Of a stretch of DNA of 64,000 nt, positions 25,310 to 33,061 are shown piece by piece. A model generated the notes under the pieces. The model was not told the DNA's origin, made no database searches, and saw only the letters and a list, made by a program, of their open reading frames with translations. Location of the stretch: positions 1 through 64,000 of the forward strand of contig JAZLGC010000026.1 in assembly GCA_045616125.1 (NCBI GenBank), given 5' to 3'. The translations under genes were made by a program, and so were the position numbers. Origin of the DNA: Treponema_I sp045616125. Lineage in GTDB: Bacteria > Spirochaetota > Spirochaetia > Treponematales > Treponemataceae. The stretch's first letter is position 1, and each line of letters opens with the position of its first letter.

Positions 25310-27574
25310 TTACCGCTTTTTGTGGTTACGGGCATGGGTATCAGTACGTCCAGCAGGACGACCGGTTCCAGTGCCCCTGCCGGGCCGGTTACCGTTACGG
25401 TTCGGGCGGCCACCTTTTGCGGCTCTCCGCTCTTCAGCAGCACGTTCTGCACTGGCCTTGTAATTCTCCAGTTTTTCCGGATTATAGAAACCGTCTTTCC
25501 AGTTAAAGCGGTCTGTATCAGAAAGAACTTCACCCTTGTTCAGAGCCCGCATGATGTAGCGGAAATCACCACGGTCAACGGCTGTCTTGCTGAAGTCCAG
25601 CAGAAAGTGGGTAAAACCCTGACGCTGCATGCGCTGGTAATTATCTATGATGGAGAACGGTTTTTCCGGCAGGACAAAGGAACCGTCTTCTGTAGAAAGA
25701 GCTTTGAATTCAACGCCTTCTTTATCGCGGAAGTACAGGAATTCATAGCTTTTGGGCAGCTGGAACCGCATGCGGAACAGTGCCGGATAGGCAAACAGGG
25801 TAATCATGGCCTTTTTGCGCTGCACACCGTCAAAGGTGGCTTCCAGATTGTCACGGTTATTCTCAATAGGAGTAATAAACGTTTCAATGTTCTGGTTTTC
25901 AAGAAAACTGACAGCCCAGCGGTTAAAGGTGTACAGATAGGGGCCACCAATCATGGCAACTTTCTGGCCTTTGGGCGTCTGTTTGTTCTTTAATAACTGG
26001 ATATGACTCAGGTTATTTACGATAAAGGTACTGAAGCCCAGTTCCACCAGTTTTGCCAGCTGTTCATCAAGAACCGGTTCTTTTTCCTGGGGCAGGAACG
26101 GATCAAGGGAAATAATCACCTGACGCTTACCGAATGGCAGCTTGGTTGCAGGATCAAGCAGTTCGGCAGCCGTAGAAGAGTTCAGTTCAATGATGACACG
26201 GATAACCATTGGGTCACCCACAATCTGGAACACATCCTTGATAGTAGAAACCTGTACGTACACCCCTTCCGGGAAGTGTTCAAAACCTTTTTTAGGCACG
26301 GGAGCCAGTTCCATAAGCGGCAGACGCTGAGGTCCCGGCTGCTTGCGGTAAGGACTTAAGTCGGAAGGCAGTACGCGCTGATACCGTTTGGACATGGCTT
26401 TGGTCTGCAACAGGTATACCGGGTCGCCGCCGTTAAACCCTTCCGGAATATCAATCCAGCGGTCGGTGGCATCGGCTCCCATATCGCCTTTAATCTGCTT
26501 GATTTTGTGGCTTACGCGGCCCGTATCGTCTTTTTTGTGAAGCCGTATGGAGTCTCCGATTTCAGGATCATAGGTACCGCCGATAATGGTGGCAAAAATA
26601 GTACCGTGGTCGTCTTTTCTGGTACGGTCAATTTTACCCAGATAGATACCGGTACCGCCAGCCTGTTTCGGGTCCAGCAGATTTTCTGCATGTTCAGCTT
26701 TTTTCGGCTCATACCAGTACAGAGTTTTTGCACGGGCAAAGTCAGTAGCAAGAATACGTTTACCGGTAGCAATGGCACCCTTACGGTCTTCCTGCCAGTG
26801 GTCCATAACATAGCGGTAGGCAGATACAACGCTACCAACGTATTCGGCACTCTTCATGCGGCCTTCAATCTTGAAAGACTCTACGCCGGCGGTCATCAGG
26901 TCCGGAATTTTTTCCAGCAGCTGCAGGTCATAGGGGCTGAAGTAGTACCCTTCTTCCTGACGGCCATCGCAGTCTGCACTGTAGAAACGGCGACAGGCCT
27001 GAGTACACATACCTCGGTTGGCAGATTTTCCGCCCAGATAGCTGGAGAACAGACAGAGCCCGCTTTCTGAAACACACAGGGCTCCGTGGGTAAATACTTC
27101 AAGTTCCGTATTGGTTTTTGCCTTAATATCCTGAATTTCTTTCAAGCCCAGTTCACGGGCTACAACGCAGCGAGTAAAGCCCTGTTTGCTCAACAGGTTT
27201 ACGCCGGCAACGGATGCAACGTTCATCTGGGTAGAGGCATGCAGTTCCAGATCGGGGAAAAATTCCTGACACATACGGACCACGCCAAAATCCTGTACGA
27301 TAAGGCCATCCGGATGCACGTCATTCAGGTATCCCAGGAAACGGTACAGGCGTTCTGTTTCCATTTCTTCAGAAACGGTATTTACGGTTACGTAGATTTT
27401 TTTGTCACGTTTGTGAGCAGCCTGAACTGCAGCTTCAAACTGGTTCCAGGCAAAGTTCGATGATCGGAGTCGGGCGTTAAAACTCTTCAATCCCATGTAA
27501 ACGGCATCGGCACCTTCGCCGAATGCTGCGTCCAATGCTTCAATGTTGCCCGCAGGGGCTAATAACTCTGACAT
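25310..27574 (-). CDS. U32 peptidase-family protein (RlhA/TrhP-like RNA hydroxylation type)
   Basis: A 754-aa protein. The N-terminal U32 domain begins SELLAPAGNIEALDAAFGEGADAVY and contains the cysteine cluster region HGALCVSESGLCLFSS...NRGMCTQACR. In characterised relatives this fold hydroxylates rRNA or tRNA rather than cleaving peptides. A long C-terminal extension follows, ending in an Arg/Gly/Asn-rich, RNA-binding-like basic tail (last 40 residues). The ATG at 27574 is fixed by a leaderless promoter: TTGCAT, 17 nt, TATACT, 8 nt. The exact RNA target is not predictable. Confidence 0.85.
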   Translation of the reverse strand: MSELLAPAGNIEALDAAFGEGADAVYMGLKSFNARLRSSNFAWNQFEAAVQAAHKRDKKIYVTVNTVSEEMETERLYRFLGYLNDVHPDGLIVQDFGVVRMCQEFFPDLELHASTQMNVASVAGVNLLSKQGFTRCVVARELGLKEIQDIKAKTNTELEVFTHGALCVSESGLCLFSSYLGGKSANRGMCTQACRRFYSADCDGRQEEGYYFSPYDLQLLEKIPDLMTAGVESFKIEGRMKSAEYVGSVVSAYRYVMDHWQEDRKGAIATGKRILATDFARAKTLYWYEPKKAEHAENLLDPKQAGGTGIYLGKIDRTRKDDHGTIFATIIGGTYDPEIGDSIRLHKKDDTGRVSHKIKQIKGDMGADATDRWIDIPEGFNGGDPVYLLQTKAMSKRYQRVLPSDLSPYRKQPGPQRLPLMELAPVPKKGFEHFPEGVYVQVSTIKDVFQIVGDPMVIRVIIELNSSTAAELLDPATKLPFGKRQVIISLDPFLPQEKEPVLDEQLAKLVELGFSTFIVNNLSHIQLLKNKQTPKGQKVAMIGGPYLYTFNRWAVSFLENQNIETFITPIENNRDNLEATFDGVQRKKAMITLFAYPALFRMRFQLPKSYEFLYFRDKEGVEFKALSTEDGSFVLPEKPFSIIDNYQRMQRQGFTHFLLDFSKTAVDRGDFRYIMRALNKGEVLSDTDRFNWKDGFYNPEKLENYKASAERAAEERRAAKGGRPNRNGNRPGRGTGTGRPAGRTDTHARNHKKR

Positions 27575-27582
27575 ATGGCCAC

Positions 27583-27611
27583 AGTATACGGGAAAACTCC
27601 CGTGCATGCAA
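27583..27611 (-). promoter_or_regulatory. Leaderless promoter of the U32 gene with internal palindrome
   Basis: TTGCAT (complement of 27606-27611), 17-nt spacer, TATACT (complement of 27583-27588), 8 nt to ATG. The spacer contains CGGGA-GTTT-TCCCG, a possible operator. Confidence 0.65.
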
Positions 27612-27661
27612 TGTTCCAGGGGATACCCTTCTACCGGGAAAAGCCTGCGTACGTGGAAGGC

Positions 27662-28258
27662 TTAAAGGGCCCGGTCAACCAGAGAGGAGATGCCACAAGA
27701 AACAAAGAAACCGATAACCACGGCGATAGTCTTATCGATGAAATTGATGGGAATACGGGTGATGATGGCGGCACTGAAAATACTGAAGGCGTTTCTGAAC
27801 ACCTCACTAAGCATGCTATCTACGTTGTGGCTTAAAATGAACAGATTGCTGTTGTACAGAAGGGAAACAAGAATGCCTCCTTCCACACTGATAACGATGA
27901 CGAGAAGGAACGTCATGAAGATAAGAGACCAAATGTTCAGTTCCTTTCTGCAGAACAGTCTGACAACCAGTACCAGACTGAGGCTGCAGATGGCAAACAG
28001 AAAATCAAGGTATATGGTGCCGTACTTCACCAACTGAATAATGCACCAGCTTACGTGATACACAAATGCGCATATCAGGCCGCAGACACCGCCAAAAAAG
28101 CTTGCCGTAATGGTCCAGATGCAGTCCATAAAGAGGGGCGTGTGAATCAGCTCAGTAAAAAGATATGCCGTAAGCCGGTTCAAAAGGCCAAAGCCTATGC
28201 CCAGTACAATCTGCAGCCAGAGAACTTGAGGAACAAACTTTTTAGGAAGGAGTTTCAT
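27662..28258 (-). CDS. Integral membrane protein, ECF S-component-like
   Basis: A 198-aa protein with about five to six TM helices and little outside the membrane. The C-terminal segment RIPINFIDKTIAVVIGF resembles the conserved end of ECF-transporter S components and of membrane sensor modules with the same fold. No ECF ATPases are nearby. GAGAGG precedes ATG at good spacing. Function open. Confidence 0.7.
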   Translation of the reverse strand: MKLLPKKFVPQVLWLQIVLGIGFGLLNRLTAYLFTELIHTPLFMDCIWTITASFFGGVCGLICAFVYHVSWCIIQLVKYGTIYLDFLFAICSLSLVLVVRLFCRKELNIWSLIFMTFLLVIVISVEGGILVSLLYNSNLFILSHNVDSMLSEVFRNAFSIFSAAIITRIPINFIDKTIAVVIGFFVSCGISSLVDRAL

Positions 28259-28366
28259 AGCAACCTCTCAGTCATATTTGGTATAAATGAATGACAGACA
28301 TTCTTTACAAAATAATAATATATATGCAGCAAACTCCGGTTGTATACAGAAGGGGCGAAAAAAGAG

Positions 28367-28372
28367 TATAAT
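28367..28372 (+). promoter_or_regulatory. -10 box of the small membrane peptide gene
   Basis: TATAAT. Candidate -35 elements upstream (TTGTAT at 28340, or the palindrome TGTATACA at 28341-28348) are at wider than ideal spacing. The predicted RNA starts just before GGAAATGCCC. Confidence 0.55.
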
Positions 28373-28468
28373 ATAGGTATTGGAAATGCCCTTACAGGCG
28401 GCGTCTCCCGAACTCAATCAGTCAGTTACAAAGTAACTTTCTGAAATTTGATTATGGGAGGCTTGTTC

Positions 28469-28570
28469 ATGACTATTATGGAACTTATCATTGCATTCGC
28501 TTCTTGCGTTGCAACTATCGTTCTTGCAGTTGTGGCAGTACTCTCCTACCTACACGATAGAAAAGAGTAA
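28469..28570 (+). CDS. 33-aa membrane peptide, holin-like type I toxin candidate
   Basis: ATG at 28469 is preceded by GGGAGG at ideal spacing. The peptide is MTIMELIIAFASCVATIVL followed by AVVAVLSYLHDRKE: one TM helix and a short charged C-terminus. Size, layout and the charged end resemble the putative holin-like toxins (Hol_Tox) and TxpA-type peptides of type I toxin-antitoxin systems. The 5' leader is about 90 nt and contains UCUCCCG (28404-28410), which can pair with the ribosome site UGGGAGG (28455-28461). A convergent promoter lies downstream. Toxicity is inferred. Confidence 0.65.
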   Translation: MTIMELIIAFASCVATIVLAVVAVLSYLHDRKE

Positions 28571-28655
28571 AAAATAAAGCCGCCCAGTGACTCGAAAACG
28601 TTGGACGGCTTTTAAACCTAAAAAGTGGAGATGACCAAATGCACGGGCATTTCCT
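28567..28655 (-). ncRNA. Predicted antisense RNA, type I antitoxin candidate
   Basis: A textbook promoter on the minus strand, TTGACG (complement of 28685-28690), 17-nt spacer, TATATT (complement of 28662-28667), would start an RNA near 28655 that runs back into the toxin gene's 3' end. It stops at the hairpin at 28576-28612, which is followed on this strand by TTTATTTTTT. No open frame of note is inside. The overlap with the toxin mRNA is about 45 nt, including the stop codon. Its first ten transcribed bases, GGAAATGCCC, are identical to the start of the toxin mRNA. Confidence 0.55.
28576..28613. terminator. Bidirectional terminator shared by toxin mRNA and antisense RNA
   Basis: Arms AAAGCCGCCCA and TGGACGGCTTT (one mismatch). 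The T-run is strong on the minus strand and short (TTTT) on the plus strand. Confidence 0.75.
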
Positions 28656-28719
28656 TTCCTTAATATACAACAACAGCCGTTTATCGTCAAATAATCAATC
28701 CCATTCAGTCTCGCCTTCC

Positions 28720-29325
28720 TCAGGCAAATTTTTTCCGTAGCTCTTCGCGGCTGGAACAGTTGGTCTTGGTATAAATGAAAGAAAGATGGTTTTCTACCGT
28801 TCTTTTTTTCATATTCAGCAGTTCTGCAATTTCATCAACCGATTTATCTTCTATGACCAGTTCAAAAACATCACGTTCTTTTTTGGTAAAGCAGGACATA
28901 ATCCGTAAAAGGGTATTGGCGCTGTCCATCAGTTCATAGCTCATGAATTTCTGACCTTTACTGGCACTATCCAGCGCCTGCATCAGCTCCTGTTCGCTCT
29001 GCTCTTTCAGTACATAGCCATAGGCCCCGATATCCATGGCTTTAAGCACATAACTGGGACTTTTGAACATGGAATAGATGATGCACCGGATGCCCCGCAG
29101 GCTCAGTTCTTTGGCCAGCTCAAGTCCGTTTTCGCTTCCAAGGCTGATATCCACCAGGGCACACAGAATCCGGCCGTCAGGAAGATTGCTTTTGTCCAGC
29201 AGCTCCAGAGTTTCGCCAGAACTGGCCGCACAGAAAACCACATTCCATCCGCCGCGCTTCTGCAGCAAAGACTTAATGCCTTCGCATATCATTTTGTGAT
29301 CATCTATTATTATCAGCTGCTTCAT
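28720..29325 (-). CDS. NarL/LuxR-family response regulator
   Basis: A 201-aa regulator. The receiver domain has acidic residues D8/D9, phospho-acceptor D59 (ALVDISLG), a Ser/Thr switch region and a conserved Lys (YVLKEQSEQEL). The C-terminal LuxR-type HTH spans about residues 140-200 (FTKKERDVFELVIEDKSVDEIAELLNM, then KKRTVENHLSFIYTK). It starts 3 nt after the SPFH/zinc-ribbon gene with no separate ribosome site, so it is the last gene of the zinc-ribbon operon and probably its regulator or output. A NarL-type histidine kinase lies at 38606. Confidence 0.92.
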   Translation of the reverse strand: MKQLIIIDDHKMICEGIKSLLQKRGGWNVVFCAASSGETLELLDKSNLPDGRILCALVDISLGSENGLELAKELSLRGIRCIIYSMFKSPSYVLKAMDIGAYGYVLKEQSEQELMQALDSASKGQKFMSYELMDSANTLLRIMSCFTKKERDVFELVIEDKSVDEIAELLNMKKRTVENHLSFIYTKTNCSSREELRKKFA

Positions 29326-29328
29326 ACG

Positions 29329-31173
29329 TTACAAACTAGAGCCACAATTCTCGCAGAAAGAAGAACCTTCTTCAACAGGACTACCGCAGTTTGGACAAAC
29401 AGCCGGCAATTCCTTTCTGCCGGAAGCAGTTCTGCTGCTGGAACCACGAACCTGCGCTGCATTTCCTGCAACAGCATTAACCGTAGTCTGCATCATTTCT
29501 GCCATGCGGTCCTGATGTTTTTCAGAAGCTTCGTTGATGCGCTCAATTTCTGCAGCCTTTGCGGCATTCTGGTTACCCATCATATCGCGCATCATTTCCA
29601 TCTGCTTTTCCATAAAATTCATCATTTCCTGCTTGGATTCATTGGCATTCTGGCTCTTGAACTTTTCTGCCAGAGCCATTGCAGCGGCTTCAGAAATATC
29701 AGGATTTGCAGCCATAATCTGTTCAAAAGACATACCTGCATAGATTCTGTTCTTTTCAAGATTGGCATCAATCTTCTGCTGCTCAGCTTCCATGACTCTG
29801 CGATGTTCAGCGTCTTCCCTTTCCTGACGGATTGCCTGTGCCTGCTTCAGCATATCAAGCTGGCTCTGCATCTCTTCTTTTTCAAGATTCATTTCTGCAC
29901 GGCGGCGTTCATCGGCATAAGAATCATTCTGACGCTGCAGGTTTATCTGATGCTGTCCTTTAAGCAGCTCAATTTCCTGTTCTGCAAGAATATCTGCCTT
30001 TTCAAGATTATGCAGGGCAGCATTAACTTCTTCCTGAGTTTTTGCTTCAGAAATCTGACGCTGTGCCTGTAAAGTCATGGCAAAACGTTCTTTTTCATCC
30101 TGAGTAAGCAGATTCTGCTGGTCAATTTTACCGATTGCGGCGTTAAAATCTGCCTGACTCTGAGATTCTGCCAGTGTCTGTGCATTGTTGGTGTCATTCA
30201 GACGGTTCAGGAAATCATTGCGGCGCTGCAGTTCTTCAAGTTCCCGTTCGCTGATGTACAGTTCTTCACTCATGCGGCGAAGTTCTTCCAGTTCTTCGCG
30301 ATTTGCCGTAAGACGAATCACTCTGGTAATCAGAATGAAGGGATACACAGCACTGACTGCATCGTTCATGGCATTCAAAGCTACATTCATGGCTTGTGCC
30401 GTATTGAACTGGTCCGGTGAGAAAGAACGCAAATCTGCTTCACAGGCAGTTAAAACACCATCTTTAATGTTCTGAACAATCGAGGTGAAAGATACAAACG
30501 TCTTATCAAGGAGCAGCGATTTGTAAAACTGAATGATATTTGAAATCTTAGCAGAAACCTGGATAGAAACATCACAGGAAATTGTTGCAGTGGGGAAGTT
30601 ATCAAAATTGAACACCAGCGGAACATCTGAATCTCTGATAAGAACAATGGTAAAGTCCTTGTGACCGGCAAGTTTTTCCCTGGTTCCCGGTTTGAAGAAA
30701 TTTGCCACACTGGTAATCATATTCTGGAAAAAATTCTGTTTTAATTCCTCTGGAGCCAGAGCGTTGAACTCATATTTACCGGCGGCAAGTTCTGTAATAA
30801 AGACACCATCGGCAAAGAACAGGGCCTTTACCCCTTCCTGAATGACAATCCCCTTAATTTCCTTGTAGCCATCAAAGGTTCTTTCGTCAACCTTTACAGC
30901 CAGCTGGCCTTCCAGCACTTTCCAGGTAACAAAATTCCTGCTTTCAGTAAATTCTGCCTTGTCTGCATTGGCAGAAGCAGGTCTTGCACCGGAAATGGCA
31001 GTTCCACACTTACCGCAGAATTTTGCGCTTGGCTTAAGATTGTTTCCACAGCTTGGACATTTGAAGTAGCTGGTATCAACAGACAGTTTTTCTTCTACAG
31101 CAATTTTTGTGCCGCATTTTCCGCAGAATTTTGCGCCTTCCTTTAATTCATTACCACAATTGGGACATTTCAT
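29329..31173 (-). CDS. SPFH-domain protein flanked by double zinc ribbons
   Basis: A 614-aa protein. Two zinc ribbons sit at residues 1-60 (CPNCGNELKEGAKFCGKCG, CPSCGNNLKPSAKFCGKCG) and one more at the extreme C-terminus (CPNCGSPVEEGSSFCENCG). Residues about 80-300 form an SPFH/virion-core-like domain of the YdjI type, followed by a coiled coil rich in Glu/Gln/Arg (about 300-560). No TM segment is seen, so it is probably a cytoplasmic oligomeric scaffold. It follows the C25 protease gene by 17 bp with GGAGG. Confidence 0.85.
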   Translation of the reverse strand: MKCPNCGNELKEGAKFCGKCGTKIAVEEKLSVDTSYFKCPSCGNNLKPSAKFCGKCGTAISGARPASANADKAEFTESRNFVTWKVLEGQLAVKVDERTFDGYKEIKGIVIQEGVKALFFADGVFITELAAGKYEFNALAPEELKQNFFQNMITSVANFFKPGTREKLAGHKDFTIVLIRDSDVPLVFNFDNFPTATISCDVSIQVSAKISNIIQFYKSLLLDKTFVSFTSIVQNIKDGVLTACEADLRSFSPDQFNTAQAMNVALNAMNDAVSAVYPFILITRVIRLTANREELEELRRMSEELYISERELEELQRRNDFLNRLNDTNNAQTLAESQSQADFNAAIGKIDQQNLLTQDEKERFAMTLQAQRQISEAKTQEEVNAALHNLEKADILAEQEIELLKGQHQINLQRQNDSYADERRRAEMNLEKEEMQSQLDMLKQAQAIRQEREDAEHRRVMEAEQQKIDANLEKNRIYAGMSFEQIMAANPDISEAAAMALAEKFKSQNANESKQEMMNFMEKQMEMMRDMMGNQNAAKAAEIERINEASEKHQDRMAEMMQTTVNAVAGNAAQVRGSSSRTASGRKELPAVCPNCGSPVEEGSSFCENCGSSL

Positions 31174-31190
31174 TTTTTTCCTCCGGATAG

Positions 31191-32786
31191 TTATTTAGAT
31201 ACCAGTTCCTTTGTAATGGTTCCGTCTTTTTCAAAATACACAACGACATTCTGCGTTATCGGGCCAAATGATTTTGTGTATGTGTTTTTATAGGAACTTG
31301 AAAAACCTTTTTTTACTTCAAAGGAAACAGGGACAACATCTTTCATTTCGCTGAACTTTCTGTACACCTTTTCGTTTACCGCTGCGTTTATCTTGTCATT
31401 AACAACAGCAAGACTTGTCCGAACCGCATTCCGTACATCAGGAACAGCAACAAGGATTGAAGACCTGAACGATTTTGGAGCAGCCTTTTCATCCTCTTCA
31501 ACCGCAGTTTTTTTGTTCATATAGGGATTGTACCAGGCAGCAGGATCGCCATATAAATTGAACTGCATCAGTGTTTTCAGTTCTGTATCGTTCAATTCCT
31601 TGCTGCAGAGTGCCTTTCTGGCTTCGTTAACCGACTGTCCGCAGGTTTTACCGGAATCAAGCTTCTTAAGGTATTCATCAACAATGACATCTGCGCATGA
31701 TTTATTGTCAGTGCCAACCGCTCCGTAGGCAATGGTTGAAGAGCCAAAGAACGCAACACATTTTTTGCTTAAGGCTTTAAGCAGAATGGAAGATTCCGGG
31801 GTTTTTCCGTCAAAATACGCACCGTAGCAGGCTTCTACGGCAATAAAGTGATACTCTTCCAATGTATTCAGAGATTCCGGGCTTACAGCTTGAGGATAAC
31901 TGCCGCCGTCCTGTCCGTACCAGTATTTGGTTTCGTTACTGCCATGAAGGTTTGCATACAGCAAGGTTGTATGAGGATGCAAGGTTTGCTCAATGACATC
32001 GAGGTTGACTAATGGCGAAAGATTAAGGCGGCTGTTTTTGCTTGTTCCCGAAAGGATTCCTGTAGAAGGATTCTCCCATTGGAGGGCTGAAATACCGTAT
32101 TTAATCACGCCTTTTGCGGCATCGTATGAATCTTTTTCGTCAGCAGGATATTCCTGTCTGCTGGGAAATTTTCCGGGAAGCAGGGAACGATACTCAAGGT
32201 ACTGACCGAAGGTCTCCCAGGTAAAGGCTTCTTCTGGAATACGGCCGACACACAGGGCGTTGTCAAAATCGTAGGCAACACCTTTTTGCGGCGGAGTTTC
32301 ATCAAGAACCGCATAGCACAGATCTGAAGCGACTTTTTCGTCGCTATCGCCGGCAGGATTATCCCAGTACACCGGTGGCACAACGGAATACCCGCCTAAA
32401 ATCAAAAGATACTTGGCGTTATATTTTTCCTTGTATTTTTTTACGGCTTCAATATGCTCGTGCAGATCAAGGGATTCAGGACAGGGACAATGATGATAAA
32501 AGATTCCCGTTTTTTTGCACTGCTCAAGATAAGCGCCCATTTTCTGTTTGATGTACAGATCAATCATTTCCGGGGTTCTGCCTAAGGCGTCTACAACTTT
32601 ATTCAAATCGGTAAACAGGATGCCGTGTTCAAGCGGTACACTCTCTGTTACAGATTCAGTTATTCCCATATCATCCATAAGGTCATCAAGAACGTCTTTG
32701 CTCTGTTCAATTTTTGTTCCGCAGTTTTCGCAGAACAGCACCCCGGGAGACAGTTTTGAACCACATTCTTCACAAAACAACTGCAT
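31191..32786 (-). CDS. Zinc-ribbon caspase-like (peptidase C25/gingipain fold) protein
   Basis: A 531-aa protein. An N-terminal zinc ribbon (CEECGSKLSPGVLFCENCG, residues 5-23) precedes a clan CD cysteine-peptidase domain. The strand YLLILGGYSVVPP, catalytic His281 in YANLHGSNE, and Cys320 in VEACYGAYF give the His-Gly / Ala-Cys-Tyr-Gly dyad of C25 and caspase-like enzymes. FNLYGDPAAWYNP near residue 410 matches the typical end of the C25 domain. There is no signal peptide, so unlike gingipains it should act inside the cell. The start overlaps the upstream stop (TAATG). Confidence 0.82.
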   Translation of the reverse strand: MQLFCEECGSKLSPGVLFCENCGTKIEQSKDVLDDLMDDMGITESVTESVPLEHGILFTDLNKVVDALGRTPEMIDLYIKQKMGAYLEQCKKTGIFYHHCPCPESLDLHEHIEAVKKYKEKYNAKYLLILGGYSVVPPVYWDNPAGDSDEKVASDLCYAVLDETPPQKGVAYDFDNALCVGRIPEEAFTWETFGQYLEYRSLLPGKFPSRQEYPADEKDSYDAAKGVIKYGISALQWENPSTGILSGTSKNSRLNLSPLVNLDVIEQTLHPHTTLLYANLHGSNETKYWYGQDGGSYPQAVSPESLNTLEEYHFIAVEACYGAYFDGKTPESSILLKALSKKCVAFFGSSTIAYGAVGTDNKSCADVIVDEYLKKLDSGKTCGQSVNEARKALCSKELNDTELKTLMQFNLYGDPAAWYNPYMNKKTAVEEDEKAAPKSFRSSILVAVPDVRNAVRTSLAVVNDKINAAVNEKVYRKFSEMKDVVPVSFEVKKGFSSSYKNTYTKSFGPITQNVVVYFEKDGTITKELVSK

Positions 32787-33049
32787 TAGTTTTCTCCTTC
32801 TTTTGAATCTGCAAGAGGATTTGCCTTAATATCTGAAACATACAGCTGTCCTGATTCCTTCAGTTCACCGCTCAGGGCTACCTGCTGATTTTTAAAGGGA
32901 ACAAAAAAGTTGTTTTCAAAAGGGTTGTCGTTTTCTTTATACAGTTCAAAAGAGGAACCATCCGGCATAATCAGGAATGGTTTTTCGCATTCACTTTTTG
33001 ACCCGGCATTTACCAGCTGAAACTGCACAGTACCAAAATAAATCTGCAT
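32786..33049 (-). CDS. Small conserved-looking protein of the zinc-ribbon operon
   Basis: An 87-aa, probably all-beta protein (MQIYFGTVQFQLVNAG, later FVPFKNQQVALSGEL and GQLYVSDIKANP). No cysteine motif or TM segment. The pattern is that of an OB- or SH3-like barrel, but I do not recognise the family. ATG at 33049 is preferred over GTG one codon earlier because of GGAGG spacing. It is wedged between the 777-aa gene and the protease with a 1-bp overlap, so it may be a partner or inhibitor of the protease. Confidence 0.7.
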   Translation of the reverse strand: MQIYFGTVQFQLVNAGSKSECEKPFLIMPDGSSFELYKENDNPFENNFFVPFKNQQVALSGELKESGQLYVSDIKANPLADSKEGEN

Positions 33050-33061
33050 CACAAACCTCCG

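Noticed and set aside
29296..30072. 258-aa open frame on the plus strand
   Set aside because: Antisense shadow of the SPFH/zinc-ribbon gene; Phe/Cys/His-rich composition and no ribosome site.
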